Source of the DNA: Mycobacterium sp. 852002-51961_SCH5331710
Lineage (GTDB): Bacteria; Actinomycetota; Actinomycetes; Mycobacteriales; Mycobacteriaceae
Length of the DNA: 64,000 bases
Direction of reading: 5' to 3'
Assembly: GCF_001665535.1 (NCBI RefSeq)
Contig: NZ_LZSQ01000106.1
Location: forward strand, 61,248 to 125,247
The notes below the pieces were generated by a model. The model saw only the letters and a list, made by a program, of their open reading frames with translations. It ran no database searches and was not told the origin of the DNA. Both the position numbers and the translations under genes were made by a program. This document shows, one piece after another, positions 25,352-33,134 of the stretch; positions within the stretch are counted from its first letter, which is position 1; the number at the start of each line of letters is the position of its first letter.

Positions 25352-26394
25352 GGCCTGCGCCGCGTCAATCCCACGGGGTCGGGTATCCGGTCAGCCGAGA
25401 TGCGTTGCCGGAAAACCCAATACGTCCAACCCTGGTACAGCAACACCAGCGGCGCGAACACCAGCGCGGCCCAGCTCATGATCGTCAGCGTGTACGGGCT
25501 CGACGCGGCGTTGTCGATCGTGAGGCTGTAGGCCGGGTCGATCGTCGACGGCATCAGGTTCGGGTAGAGCACGCCGAAGAGCAGAATCACGACCGCCGCG
25601 ACGGCCATTGTCGTGTACGCGAACGCCCAGCCTTCTCCGACACCACGCCACACCCGGACGGTGGCCGCCAGGTGCGCCAGACCGGCGACGACAAGCACGA
25701 CCCACGTCCAGTCCTTACCTTGCTCGAGCTGTGTCCACAGCCCGAACGACGCCAGTACCACCGTCACCGGCAGCGCCGCCCGGCCGGCGAACCGCAGAGC
25801 CTCTTCGCGCACTGCGCCATCGGTTTTCAGCGCCACGAACACGGCACCGTGGAACAGGAACAGCCCGGCAGTGGCGACGCCGCCGAGCAATGTGTAGCCG
25901 TTGAGCAGGTCGCCGATCGACGCCTGCAGCCGCTTGTCGGCGTCGATGGGAAGGCCGCGCACCAGCGCGGCGAACGCGACACCCCACAGCACGGCGGGCA
26001 CCCACGATCCGGCGGCGATCCCGATGTCGGCCCAACGGCGCCAACCGGGGTCGTTGACCTTGCCGCGCCACTCGATCGCCACGACGCGCAGGATCATCGA
26101 CACCAGGATGGCCAGCAGGGGCAGGTACAGGCCCGAGAACATCGTTGCGTACCAGTCGGGGAAGGCTGCGAACATGGCGCCGCCCGCGGTGATCAGCCAG
26201 ACCTCGTTGCCGTCCCAAACCGGGCCGATGGTGTTGAGCACCGCGCGTCGGCGCCGCTCGGCGTCCTGGCCCGCGCCGCGGCCCAACAACCCCATTAACA
26301 TCCCGACACCGAAGTCGAATCCCTCGAGGACGAAGAACCCGAGGAACAACCCGGCCATCACGACGAACCACAGCTCTTGTAGCGCCATTGCCAC
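25348..26394 (-). CDS. cydB: Cytochrome bd oxidase subunit II CydB
   Basis: Membrane partner of CydA in the high-affinity quinol oxidase. 348 residues, eight to nine hydrophobic helices. Seen: LWFVVMAGLFLGFFVLEGFDFGVGML at the N-terminus, IGPVWDGNEVWLITAGGAMFAAFPDWYA (family signature, ~58-85), YPNLMPSTIDPAYSLTIDNAASSPYTL near the C-terminus. Follows cydA by seven bases and overlaps cydD by four. Normal length. Confidence 0.97.
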   Translation of the reverse strand: MAMALQELWFVVMAGLFLGFFVLEGFDFGVGMLMGLLGRGAGQDAERRRRAVLNTIGPVWDGNEVWLITAGGAMFAAFPDWYATMFSGLYLPLLAILVSMILRVVAIEWRGKVNDPGWRRWADIGIAAGSWVPAVLWGVAFAALVRGLPIDADKRLQASIGDLLNGYTLLGGVATAGLFLFHGAVFVALKTDGAVREEALRFAGRAALPVTVVLASFGLWTQLEQGKDWTWVVLVVAGLAHLAATVRVWRGVGEGWAFAYTTMAVAAVVILLFGVLYPNLMPSTIDPAYSLTIDNAASSPYTLTIMSWAALVFAPLVLLYQGWTYWVFRQRISADRIPDPVGLTRRRP

Positions 26395-26401
26395 CAGCTC
26401 C

Positions 26402-27856
26402 TTAGTACGCGAATGACAACGGAGCCACCTCGTCGCTGCCGGGCGGTAGCGGGGCGGCGGGCTCCGAATCGTGTTCCTGCGGCCCTTCGACGGTGTAGCG
26501 GCGGATGAGCCAGAACCAGATGACCGCGAGCACCGCGTAGATCACCGTGAACGCGACCAGTGAAAGGACGACCATGCCGACCGAGTGCCCGGAGACCCCT
26601 TCGGCGACGGTCAACCGGATCATCGGGTCGCCGGTCGGGTTGGGCACGACGACCCAGGGCTGGCGGCCCATCTCGGTGAACACCCACCCGGCGCTGTTGG
26701 CCAGGAAGGGTGCCGGCATCGCGACAAGCGCGAAGCGGGAAAGCCAGCGAGAGCGAGGAATCCGGCGTCGGCGCGTCAGCCACAGCACCGCGACCGAGAA
26801 CAGCACCGGCACGGCGAGCAGGCCGATCATGGCGCGGAAGGACCAGTACGTCACGAACAGGTTGGGCCGGTAGTCGCCGGGCCCGAACTTCTCTACGTAC
26901 TGGCTCTGAAGATCTTTGACACCTTCGAGGCGCACCCCCTCGAACTCGCCCTTGGCCAGGAACGGCAGCACATAGGGGACGTCTATGAGGTGGACGACGC
27001 TGTCGCAGTTGTTGTGGGTGCCGACCGTCAGGATGGAGAAGTCCGGATCGGTTGCGGTGTGGCACAACGATTCCGCCGACGCCATCTTCATCGGCTGCTG
27101 CTCGAACATGAGCTTGCCCTGGACGTCGCCGGAGGCGACGAGGCCGAGCGTCGCGGCCAGCACGACGATGCACCCCAGTACCGCGGCGGGGCGGAACATG
27201 GTCTCCGCCTCGTCGCGGTCGTCGTTGCGCGCGCGGATCATCCACCAGACGCACACGCCGGCGACGAACGTCCCTGCGGTGAGGAACGCCCCGAACACCG
27301 CATGCGTGAATGCGGCCAGCGCGGTGTTGTTCGTGAACAGCGCGACAATGCTGGTCAACTCGGCACGACCGGTCTCCGGGTTGAGCCGTGCGCCGACGGG
27401 ATGCTGCATCCATGAGTTCGCGGCGATGATGAAGAACGCCGACAGGTTCACTGCGACGGCGACCACCCAGATGCAGGCGAGGTGGACGAGTCGGGGGAGC
27501 CGGGTCCAGCCGAAGATCCACAAGCCGAGGAATGTCGACTCGAAGAAGAAGGCGGCCAGGCCCTCCATCGCCAGCGGTGCGCCGAAGACGTCCCCGACGA
27601 ACCGCGAGTATTCGCTCCAGTTCATGCCGAACTGGAACTCCTGGACGATGCCGGTGGCCACGCCCAGGGCGAAGTTGATCAGGAACAACTTGCCGAAGAA
27701 GCGGGTGAGGCGGTACCAGGACGTGTTGCCGGTGAGCACCCACGCGGTCTGCATGACCGCGATCAGCGGCGCCAGCCCGATGGTCAGCGGAACGAAGATG
27801 AAGTGGTAGACGGTGGTGATTCCGAACTGCCACCGCGACACATCGAGCGCGTCCAT
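26402..27856 (-). CDS. cydA: Cytochrome bd oxidase subunit I CydA
   Basis: Carries the three haems and quinol site of the oxygen-scavenging oxidase. 484 residues. Seen: SRWQFGITTVYHFIFVPLTIGLAPL with the first haem-ligand His, ESTFLGLWIFGW with the Glu of the proton path, NSWMQHPVGA, the Q-loop region, and TEMGRQPWVV near the C-terminus, with haem-binding Met/His in the expected places. The Q-loop is of the short actinobacterial kind. AGAGGGTGAG just before the ATG is a good ribosome site. First gene of cydA-B-D-C-DUF4190. Confidence 0.97.
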   Translation of the reverse strand: MDALDVSRWQFGITTVYHFIFVPLTIGLAPLIAVMQTAWVLTGNTSWYRLTRFFGKLFLINFALGVATGIVQEFQFGMNWSEYSRFVGDVFGAPLAMEGLAAFFFESTFLGLWIFGWTRLPRLVHLACIWVVAVAVNLSAFFIIAANSWMQHPVGARLNPETGRAELTSIVALFTNNTALAAFTHAVFGAFLTAGTFVAGVCVWWMIRARNDDRDEAETMFRPAAVLGCIVVLAATLGLVASGDVQGKLMFEQQPMKMASAESLCHTATDPDFSILTVGTHNNCDSVVHLIDVPYVLPFLAKGEFEGVRLEGVKDLQSQYVEKFGPGDYRPNLFVTYWSFRAMIGLLAVPVLFSVAVLWLTRRRRIPRSRWLSRFALVAMPAPFLANSAGWVFTEMGRQPWVVVPNPTGDPMIRLTVAEGVSGHSVGMVVLSLVAFTVIYAVLAVIWFWLIRRYTVEGPQEHDSEPAAPLPPGSDEVAPLSFAY

Positions 27857-27912
27857 CTCACCCTCTCCCGTGGCTGTGGCACCAGCCTACGACAGGGTGT
27901 AGTAGACGTCAG

Positions 27913-27928
27913 TGTGGGTTAGCTCACC
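27913..27928. promoter_or_regulatory. CRP-like site upstream of cydA
   Basis: TGTGGGTTAGCTCACC reads TGTGg-N6-TCACc, a symmetric match to the mycobacterial CRP pattern TGTGA-N6-TCACA with one change per half. Its centre is ~64 bases before the cydA ATG and covers the stop codon of the HdeD-like gene. cAMP-CRP control of cydAB is known in M. smegmatis (from memory). Sequence-only call. Confidence 0.5.
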
Positions 27929-28521
27929 GACTCTTCAGCCGCAGGTGAAGGGGCCGATCCGCCGGTGCCGAGATCCTTGGACGCCTTGCGGATGCCGAAC
28001 GCCGTCACGATCTCGAAGACGCCGATCACGATCAGCGAGATGCCGGCCACCACGGTCAGGATCGCCAGCGACTCGAACGGGGCCGCGAGCATGATGACGC
28101 CTGCGATCAGGCTGACCACGCCGACGAAGATCTCCCATGCGCGGCCGGGCAGTGTCGGATCGCTGATCGCCGAGACCGCTGTGGCGACACCACGGAAGAT
28201 GAAGCCGATGCCGATCCAGATCGCCAGCAGCAGGATCGATTCCTGCAGGCTGCGGAAGCACAGCACGGCGAGAATCAGGGCCGCGGCACCGGAGATGAAC
28301 AGCAGGACCCGGCCGCCGGCCGAGACATGGAGACTGAACGCGAAGATCACCTGCGCGATGCCGGCGACCAGCAGGTAGGCGCCGAAGAAGATCGCCGCGA
28401 TCACGATGGTCTTACCCGGCCACAACCAGACGGCTACGCCGAGCGCTACCGCGAGGAGTCCGGAGACCAGGGTCGTTTTCCAGAGATGCCGCAGCAAGCT
28501 GGGCGGGGCGGTGCTAGTCAT
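27919..28521 (-). CDS. HdeD family membrane protein
   Basis: 200 residues with six hydrophobic helices arranged as three pairs, typical of HdeD/DUF308: TTLVSGLLAVALGVAVWLWPGKTIVIAAIFFGAYLLVAG, then GRVLLFISGAAALILAVLCFRS, then a second half AWEIFVGVVSLIAGVIMLAAPFESLAILTVVAGISLIVIGVFEIV. In E. coli HdeD acts in acid resistance at high density; no such role is shown for mycobacteria. ATG 28521 is chosen; the frame stays open 53 codons upstream but without homologous look. It precedes cydA in the same direction, with cydA's promoter likely in the 62-base gap. Confidence 0.83.
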   Translation of the reverse strand: MTSTAPPSLLRHLWKTTLVSGLLAVALGVAVWLWPGKTIVIAAIFFGAYLLVAGIAQVIFAFSLHVSAGGRVLLFISGAAALILAVLCFRSLQESILLLAIWIGIGFIFRGVATAVSAISDPTLPGRAWEIFVGVVSLIAGVIMLAAPFESLAILTVVAGISLIVIGVFEIVTAFGIRKASKDLGTGGSAPSPAAEESVS

Positions 28522-28702
28522 TGGCGCAGTGTGGCATAGCTGAGCGGAAGGGATCGTCGCATTTCGGTATCGATTCGACCCCCAGTCCCCGAACCGCCAC
28601 GTACGCACGCGTTTGGTTCCCCTGCCGCGGCGTGTGCTCTCTACTACTGTTCCGTTACCGGTGCTTGGTACCGGTTCCACGACGTAGAAAGTAGGGGCAT
28701 CC
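28522..28702. other. Divergent promoter region, HdeD-like gene / amino-acid ABC operon
   Basis: 181 bp. Two ACCGGT palindromes (28657-28662 and 28670-28675) stand 13 bases apart about 30-45 bases before the GTG of the binding-protein gene and could be an operator. GAAAGTAGGGG (28687-28697) may be the ribosome site. No clear -35/-10 pair stands out. Confidence 0.35.
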
Positions 28703-29629
28703 GTGTTAGGTGACTGTCACAACCGTCGAGGTAGATTCTGGCGCTTCGCAGTCGTATTCGCTGCGTCCGGCGTGCTGGCGCTGTCCGGCTGCGCCAGCGG
28801 CGAAGGAGGCGGCGGCGGTGGTGATTCCACCAGCGCACCGGCGACCGTCTCGGCGGCCAAGGTCGACGAGATCGCCAACACCGTGCCAGAGGCCATCAAG
28901 TCGTCCGGCAAGTTGGTCATCGGCGTCAACATTCCCTACGCGCCCAACGAATTCAAGGATCCCAGCGGAAAGATCGTCGGCTTCGACGTCGATCTGATGA
29001 ACGCGATCGCGGCCACGCTCGGGTTGACGCCCGAATACCGGGAATCGGATTTCGCGAAGATCATCCCGTCGATCCAGGGTGGCACCTACAACGTCGGGAT
29101 GTCGTCGTTCACCGACACCAAGGAACGTGAGAAGACGGTCGATTTCGTCACGTACTTCAATGCGGGCACGATGTGGGCGCAGCGGCCGGGTTCGCAGATC
29201 GACCCGAACAACGCGTGCGGCAAGAAGGTCGCGGTGCAGGCCACCACCACACAAGAGGCGGAAGAACTTCCGGCGAAGAACAAGGCGTGCATCGATGCCG
29301 GCAACCCGCCGATCGAGATCGTTCCGTTCGACGGACAGGACGCCGCCACCAACGCCGTGGTGCTCGGCCAGGTCGACGCGATGTCGGCGGATTCGCCGGT
29401 GACCTCGTACGCGATCAAGCAGAGCAACGGCAAACTCGAACCCGCCGGTGACATCTTCGACTCGGCGCCGTACGGCTGGCCGGTGCAGAAGGGGTCGGCG
29501 CTCGCCCAGTCGCTGCAGAAGGCGCTCGAGCATTTGATCAACGAGGGCACATACCGCGAAATCGCCGCCAACTGGGGCGTCGAGAACGGGATGATCGACA
29601 AGCCAGTCATCAACGGCGCCGTCTCGTAA
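28703..29629 (+). CDS. Amino-acid ABC transporter substrate-binding lipoprotein (glutamine/polar type)
   Basis: 308 residues. Lipoprotein signal: basic start, FAVVFAASGVLA, lipobox LSGC (Cys31), then a Gly/Ser linker. Mature part is a family-3 solute-binding protein: GKLVIGVNIPYAPNEFKDPSGKIVGFDVDLMNAIAATLGL, then IIPSIQGGTYNVGMSSFTDTKEREKTVDFVTYF and a second lobe with AVQATTTQEAEELP. Substrate probably a polar amino acid such as glutamine or aspartate/glutamate; not decidable from sequence. First gene of a three-gene operon with the permease and ATPase. Lgt encoded at 8003 would lipidate it. Confidence 0.92.
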   Translation: MLGDCHNRRGRFWRFAVVFAASGVLALSGCASGEGGGGGGDSTSAPATVSAAKVDEIANTVPEAIKSSGKLVIGVNIPYAPNEFKDPSGKIVGFDVDLMNAIAATLGLTPEYRESDFAKIIPSIQGGTYNVGMSSFTDTKEREKTVDFVTYFNAGTMWAQRPGSQIDPNNACGKKVAVQATTTQEAEELPAKNKACIDAGNPPIEIVPFDGQDAATNAVVLGQVDAMSADSPVTSYAIKQSNGKLEPAGDIFDSAPYGWPVQKGSALAQSLQKALEHLINEGTYREIAANWGVENGMIDKPVINGAVS

Positions 29630-29639
29630 AGGACGTTTC

Positions 29640-30572
29640 ATGACCGATGTCGACACGCCGTCACCCGTAGCCCCGGCCGCCATCGACGCGGTGCCCCTGC
29701 GCCATCCGTGGCGGTGGGTGGCGGCGGTCGTCATCGTCATTCTCGTCGCCCTGTTCCTCTACGGCGCGGCGACCAACGAGTCCTACCGTTGGTCGACTTA
29801 CTGGGAGTACCTGTTCAACGAGCGGGTGTTGAAGGTCGGTGTCCTCAACACACTGCAACTGACCATCTATTCGATGGTGCTCGCCATCGCACTCGGCGTG
29901 CTGCTCGCGGTGATGCGGCTGTCGCCGAATCCGGTATTGAAAGCCGTTGCGTGGGTGTATCTGTGGATCTTCCGCGGCACCCCGGTGTACGTGCAGCTGG
30001 TGTTCTGGGGGCTGTTGCCGACGATCTACCAGAACATTCAGCTGGGCGTGCCGTTCGGACCCTCGCTGCTACAGGTGAACCTGCAGTCGCTGTCGATCCC
30101 GTTCCTGCTGGCGATTCTCGGTCTTGCGCTCAACGAGGCCGCGTACATGGCCGAGATCATCCGCGCGGGAATCAGTTCCGTGCCCGAAGGCCAGGCGGAG
30201 GCGTCGACAGCGCTGGGTATGTCGTGGGGAATGACCATGCGGCGCACCGTCCTTCCGCAGGCGATGCGGGTGATCATCCCGCCGACCGGCAACGAGGTCA
30301 TCAGCATGCTCAAGACCACCTCGCTGGTGACCGCGGTGCCGTTCACGCTGGACCTGTACGGCATCACCTCGCGTGAGATCGCCGCGCGCATCTTCGAACC
30401 CGTGCCGCTGCTGCTGGTCGCCGCGACGTGGTACCTAGCGATCACCAGCGTGCTCATGATCGGCCAGTACTACCTCGAGCGGTATTACTCGCGCGGTGCG
30501 TCGCGCAAGCTCACCACCAAACAACTCGAGGCGCTGGCCAAGGCGCAGACGCTGGGGGAGGCCCACCCGTGA
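29640..30572 (+). CDS. Amino-acid ABC transporter permease
   Basis: 310 residues, HisMQ/GlnP type. An N-terminal helix WRWVAAVVIVILVALFLYGA precedes the permease core LKVGVLNTLQLTIYSMVLAIALGVLLAVMRLS, RGTPVYVQLVFWGLLP and the EAA loop region LNEAAYMAEIIRAGISSVPEGQAEASTALGMSW, which docks the ATPase. The C-terminus is long and charged (RKLTTKQLEALAKAQTLGEAHP). One permease gene suggests a homodimer. Stop overlaps the ATPase GTG. Confidence 0.94.
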   Translation: MTDVDTPSPVAPAAIDAVPLRHPWRWVAAVVIVILVALFLYGAATNESYRWSTYWEYLFNERVLKVGVLNTLQLTIYSMVLAIALGVLLAVMRLSPNPVLKAVAWVYLWIFRGTPVYVQLVFWGLLPTIYQNIQLGVPFGPSLLQVNLQSLSIPFLLAILGLALNEAAYMAEIIRAGISSVPEGQAEASTALGMSWGMTMRRTVLPQAMRVIIPPTGNEVISMLKTTSLVTAVPFTLDLYGITSREIAARIFEPVPLLLVAATWYLAITSVLMIGQYYLERYYSRGASRKLTTKQLEALAKAQTLGEAHP

Positions 30573-31330
30573 CACCGATGGTCAAGGCCGAGGCCGTCTG
30601 CAAGAACTTCGGTGCGCTGCAGGTGCTCAAGGGCGTCACGCTCGAGATCGGTCGCGGCGAGGTGCTGTGCATGGTCGGGCCGTCCGGTTCGGGCAAGTCG
30701 ACGTTCCTGCGGTGCATCAACCATCTCGAACAGGTCAACGCCGGGCGACTGTACGTGGACGGCGAGCTGATCGGATATCGCCAACGGGGCAACAAACTTC
30801 ATGAGATGCCTGCGCGGGAGGCCGCCCGCCAGCGCCGTGACATCGGCATGGTGTTCCAACACTTCAACCTGTTTCCGCACCGCACGGCGCTGGAGAACGT
30901 CGTCGAGGCGCCCATCCACGTCAAACGCGTCAAGAAGGACGAGGCGATCGCCCGCGCCCGCGACCTGCTCGATCAGGTGGGCCTGTCCGCGAAGGCCGAC
31001 GCCTATCCGGCGCAGTTGTCCGGTGGTCAGCAGCAACGCGTGGCGATCGCCCGCGCACTGGCGATGACCCCCAAGCTGATGCTGTTCGACGAGCCCACCT
31101 CGGCGCTCGACCCCGAACTCGTCGGCGAGGTGCTCGAGGTGATGAAAAAGCTTGCGGCCGAGGGTATGACGATGGTGGTGGTGACGCACGAGATGGGGTT
31201 CGCCCGCGAGGTGGCCAACCATCTGGTGTTCATGGACGGCGGGGTGGTCGTCGAGAGCGGGCCACCGCGCGAAGTGTTGTCCAACCCGAAACACGAACGC
31301 ACGAAAGCGTTTCTGTCCAAGGTGCTGTAG
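30569..31330 (+). CDS. Amino-acid ABC transporter ATP-binding protein
   Basis: 253 residues, GlnQ/HisP class. Walker A GPSGSGKST (~38-46), MVFQHFNLFPHRTALENV Q-loop region, signature LSGGQQQRVAIARAL (~150-164), Walker B LMLFDEPTSALDPELV, H-loop VVVTHEMGFAREVA. GTG 30569 overlaps the permease stop; ATG 30578 is an alternative. Drives the uptake system with the two preceding genes. Confidence 0.95.
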   Translation: MTPMVKAEAVCKNFGALQVLKGVTLEIGRGEVLCMVGPSGSGKSTFLRCINHLEQVNAGRLYVDGELIGYRQRGNKLHEMPAREAARQRRDIGMVFQHFNLFPHRTALENVVEAPIHVKRVKKDEAIARARDLLDQVGLSAKADAYPAQLSGGQQQRVAIARALAMTPKLMLFDEPTSALDPELVGEVLEVMKKLAAEGMTMVVVTHEMGFAREVANHLVFMDGGVVVESGPPREVLSNPKHERTKAFLSKVL

Positions 31331-31334
31331 ACAG

Positions 31335-32462
31335 ATGCCGGCAAGCACCCCGGATCCCGCCACACCGCTGTGGCGCGCGGCACAGGTCTTCCGATTGCTC
31401 AGTTGCCTGTACGCCCTCGGGTTCCAGGTGTCGGTGAATCCCGACCTGGAGCGGCCGGGGCTGGCGTGGTCGCTGTTCGCCGTGCTGATCGGGTGGAGTG
31501 CGGTGTGCGCGGTGGCCTATCTGCAGGGGTTCGGCCGACGCCCGGCCTGGGTGCTGGCCGAGATTGCGGTGGTCGTGGCTTTGGTCCTGTCGACCGAACT
31601 GGTCGCGTCGTCGCAGTGGGCGTTGGACAACCAGTCCTGGCCAACGACGTTGTGGGCAACCAACGCAACCATTTCGGCGGCGATCGTCGCAGGCCCGATC
31701 GCGGGCATGTTCGCCGGAGTGGCGGTGATGGTTGCCAGCACCCTCGTCAAAGGCTTCATCAACTACGACGTCTGGCGCAACGCGACGATTGTCATCGAAC
31801 TCGCGGTCGGCCTCGCCGTGGGTATGGCCGCGCAGACCGCGCGGCGGGCGCATACGGAACTGGAGCAGGCCGCGCGGTTGGCTGCGGCCCACCAGGAGCG
31901 GGAGCGGTTGTCCCGCGAGGTGCACGACGGTGCCATCCAGGTGCTCGCGCTGGTGTCGCGCCGCGGCCGCGAAATCGGCGGCGAGACCGCCGAACTCGCC
32001 GATCTCGCCGGCCAGCAGGAGCGTGCGCTGAGGCGACTGGTCAGCTCTGGGGAGAGCGAACCCCGCGTCGGGGCGATGACCGACGTCGGGGCGCTGTTGC
32101 GGCAGCGTGCGTCGGACCGAGTATCGGTCAGCCTGCCCGCCGATCCCGTTCTGCTGGACGCCGTCGTCGCCACCGAGTTGTCTGCTGCCGTCCTCAACGC
32201 GCTCGACAATGTGGTCGCCCACGCCGGACCGGACGCGCACGCCTACGTGCTGCTCGAAGACCTCGGCGACGCGGTCACGGTCAGCATCCGGGACAACGGC
32301 ACGGGCATACCGGAGGGGCGGTTGGCGGAGGCGGAGCGAGAGGGTCGCATCGGCATCTCGAAATCCATTGTGGGACGGATGAAGTGGCTCGGTGGCAGCG
32401 CCAAGCTGATCACCGGGCCGGAGAGCGGGACGGAATGGGAACTGACGCTACCCCGACGGTGA
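31335..32462 (+). CDS. Sensor histidine kinase, NarL-system class with N-terminal membrane sensor
   Basis: 375 residues. Five or so membrane helices in residues ~12-165 (LFAVLIGWSAVCAVAYLQ, WVLAEIAVVVALVLSTELVA, AAIVAGPIAGMFAGVAVMVAST) form the input domain, of the MacS-like DUF5931 type as I recall it. A dimer helix carries the phospho-acceptor His197 in LSREVHDGAIQVLAL (HisKA_3), then a HATPase domain with ALDNVVAHAG (N box) and DNGTGIPEGRLAEAEREGRIGI (G box). Starts four bases after the ABC operon; overlaps the response regulator. Signal unknown; position hints at sensing linked to the transporter. Confidence 0.9.
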   Translation: MPASTPDPATPLWRAAQVFRLLSCLYALGFQVSVNPDLERPGLAWSLFAVLIGWSAVCAVAYLQGFGRRPAWVLAEIAVVVALVLSTELVASSQWALDNQSWPTTLWATNATISAAIVAGPIAGMFAGVAVMVASTLVKGFINYDVWRNATIVIELAVGLAVGMAAQTARRAHTELEQAARLAAAHQERERLSREVHDGAIQVLALVSRRGREIGGETAELADLAGQQERALRRLVSSGESEPRVGAMTDVGALLRQRASDRVSVSLPADPVLLDAVVATELSAAVLNALDNVVAHAGPDAHAYVLLEDLGDAVTVSIRDNGTGIPEGRLAEAEREGRIGISKSIVGRMKWLGGSAKLITGPESGTEWELTLPRR

Positions 32463-33091
32463 TGGTCGTCGACGACCATCCCATCTGGCGTGACGCGGTG
32501 GCCCGCGACCTCGCCGAGGACGGCTTCACCGTGGTCGCGACCGCCGACCGGGTGGGTGCGGCGCGGCGCCGCGCGGCGGCGGTCCAACCGGACGTCGTGG
32601 TGATGGACATGCGGCTCGCCGACGGTGATGGCGCGCAGGCGACCGCGGAAGTGCTGGCCGTGTCGCCGTCATCGAAGATTTTGGTGTTGTCGGCGTCCGA
32701 CGAGCGGGAGGACGTTCTCGAAGCCGTGAAGGCCGGGGCGACCGGCTATCTGGTGAAGAGCGCCTCGAAGCAGGAACTCGGCGACGCGGTGCGCGCCACC
32801 GCCGAGGGCAGGGCCGTCTTCACGCCCGGCCTGGCGGGCTTGGTGCTCGGCGAGTACCGGCGGATCGCCCAGAATCGCGGCGACGGACCGGAAACCCCGA
32901 GCCTGACCGAGCGGGAGACCGAGATCCTTCGCTATGTCGCCAAGGGTCTGACTGCCAAGCAGATCGCCGCCCGACTGTCGCTGAGCCACCGCACGGTCGA
33001 GAACCACGTGCAGGCCACCTTCCGCAAGCTGCAGGTCGCGAACCGTGTCGAGCTGGCGCGCTACGCGATCGAACACGGGCTAGACGAGTAG
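32435..33091 (+). CDS. LuxR/NarL-family response regulator
   Basis: 218 residues from ATG 32435, which lies inside the kinase gene and has GGGACGGA just before it; GTG 32459 or ATG 32462 are alternatives. Receiver domain VMVVDDHP with phospho-acceptor Asp58 (VVVMDMRLADG), Lys in GYLVKSAS. C-terminal HTH: LTERETEILRYVAKGLTAKQIAARLSLSHRTVENHVQATFRKL (~158-200). Cognate of the preceding kinase by overlap. No target site could be named. Confidence 0.93.
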   Translation: MGTDATPTVMVVDDHPIWRDAVARDLAEDGFTVVATADRVGAARRRAAAVQPDVVVMDMRLADGDGAQATAEVLAVSPSSKILVLSASDEREDVLEAVKAGATGYLVKSASKQELGDAVRATAEGRAVFTPGLAGLVLGEYRRIAQNRGDGPETPSLTERETEILRYVAKGLTAKQIAARLSLSHRTVENHVQATFRKLQVANRVELARYAIEHGLDE

Positions 33092-33134
33092 TCCTACTCA
33101 TCCGGTCGGGCCGTCGCGCTGTGACGATGGCTGC

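Noticed and set aside
28657..28675. Paired ACCGGT palindromes as a GlnR site for the glutamine-type transporter
   Set aside because: The GTNAC-N6-GAAAC spacing is not met on either strand; only a generic operator candidate.
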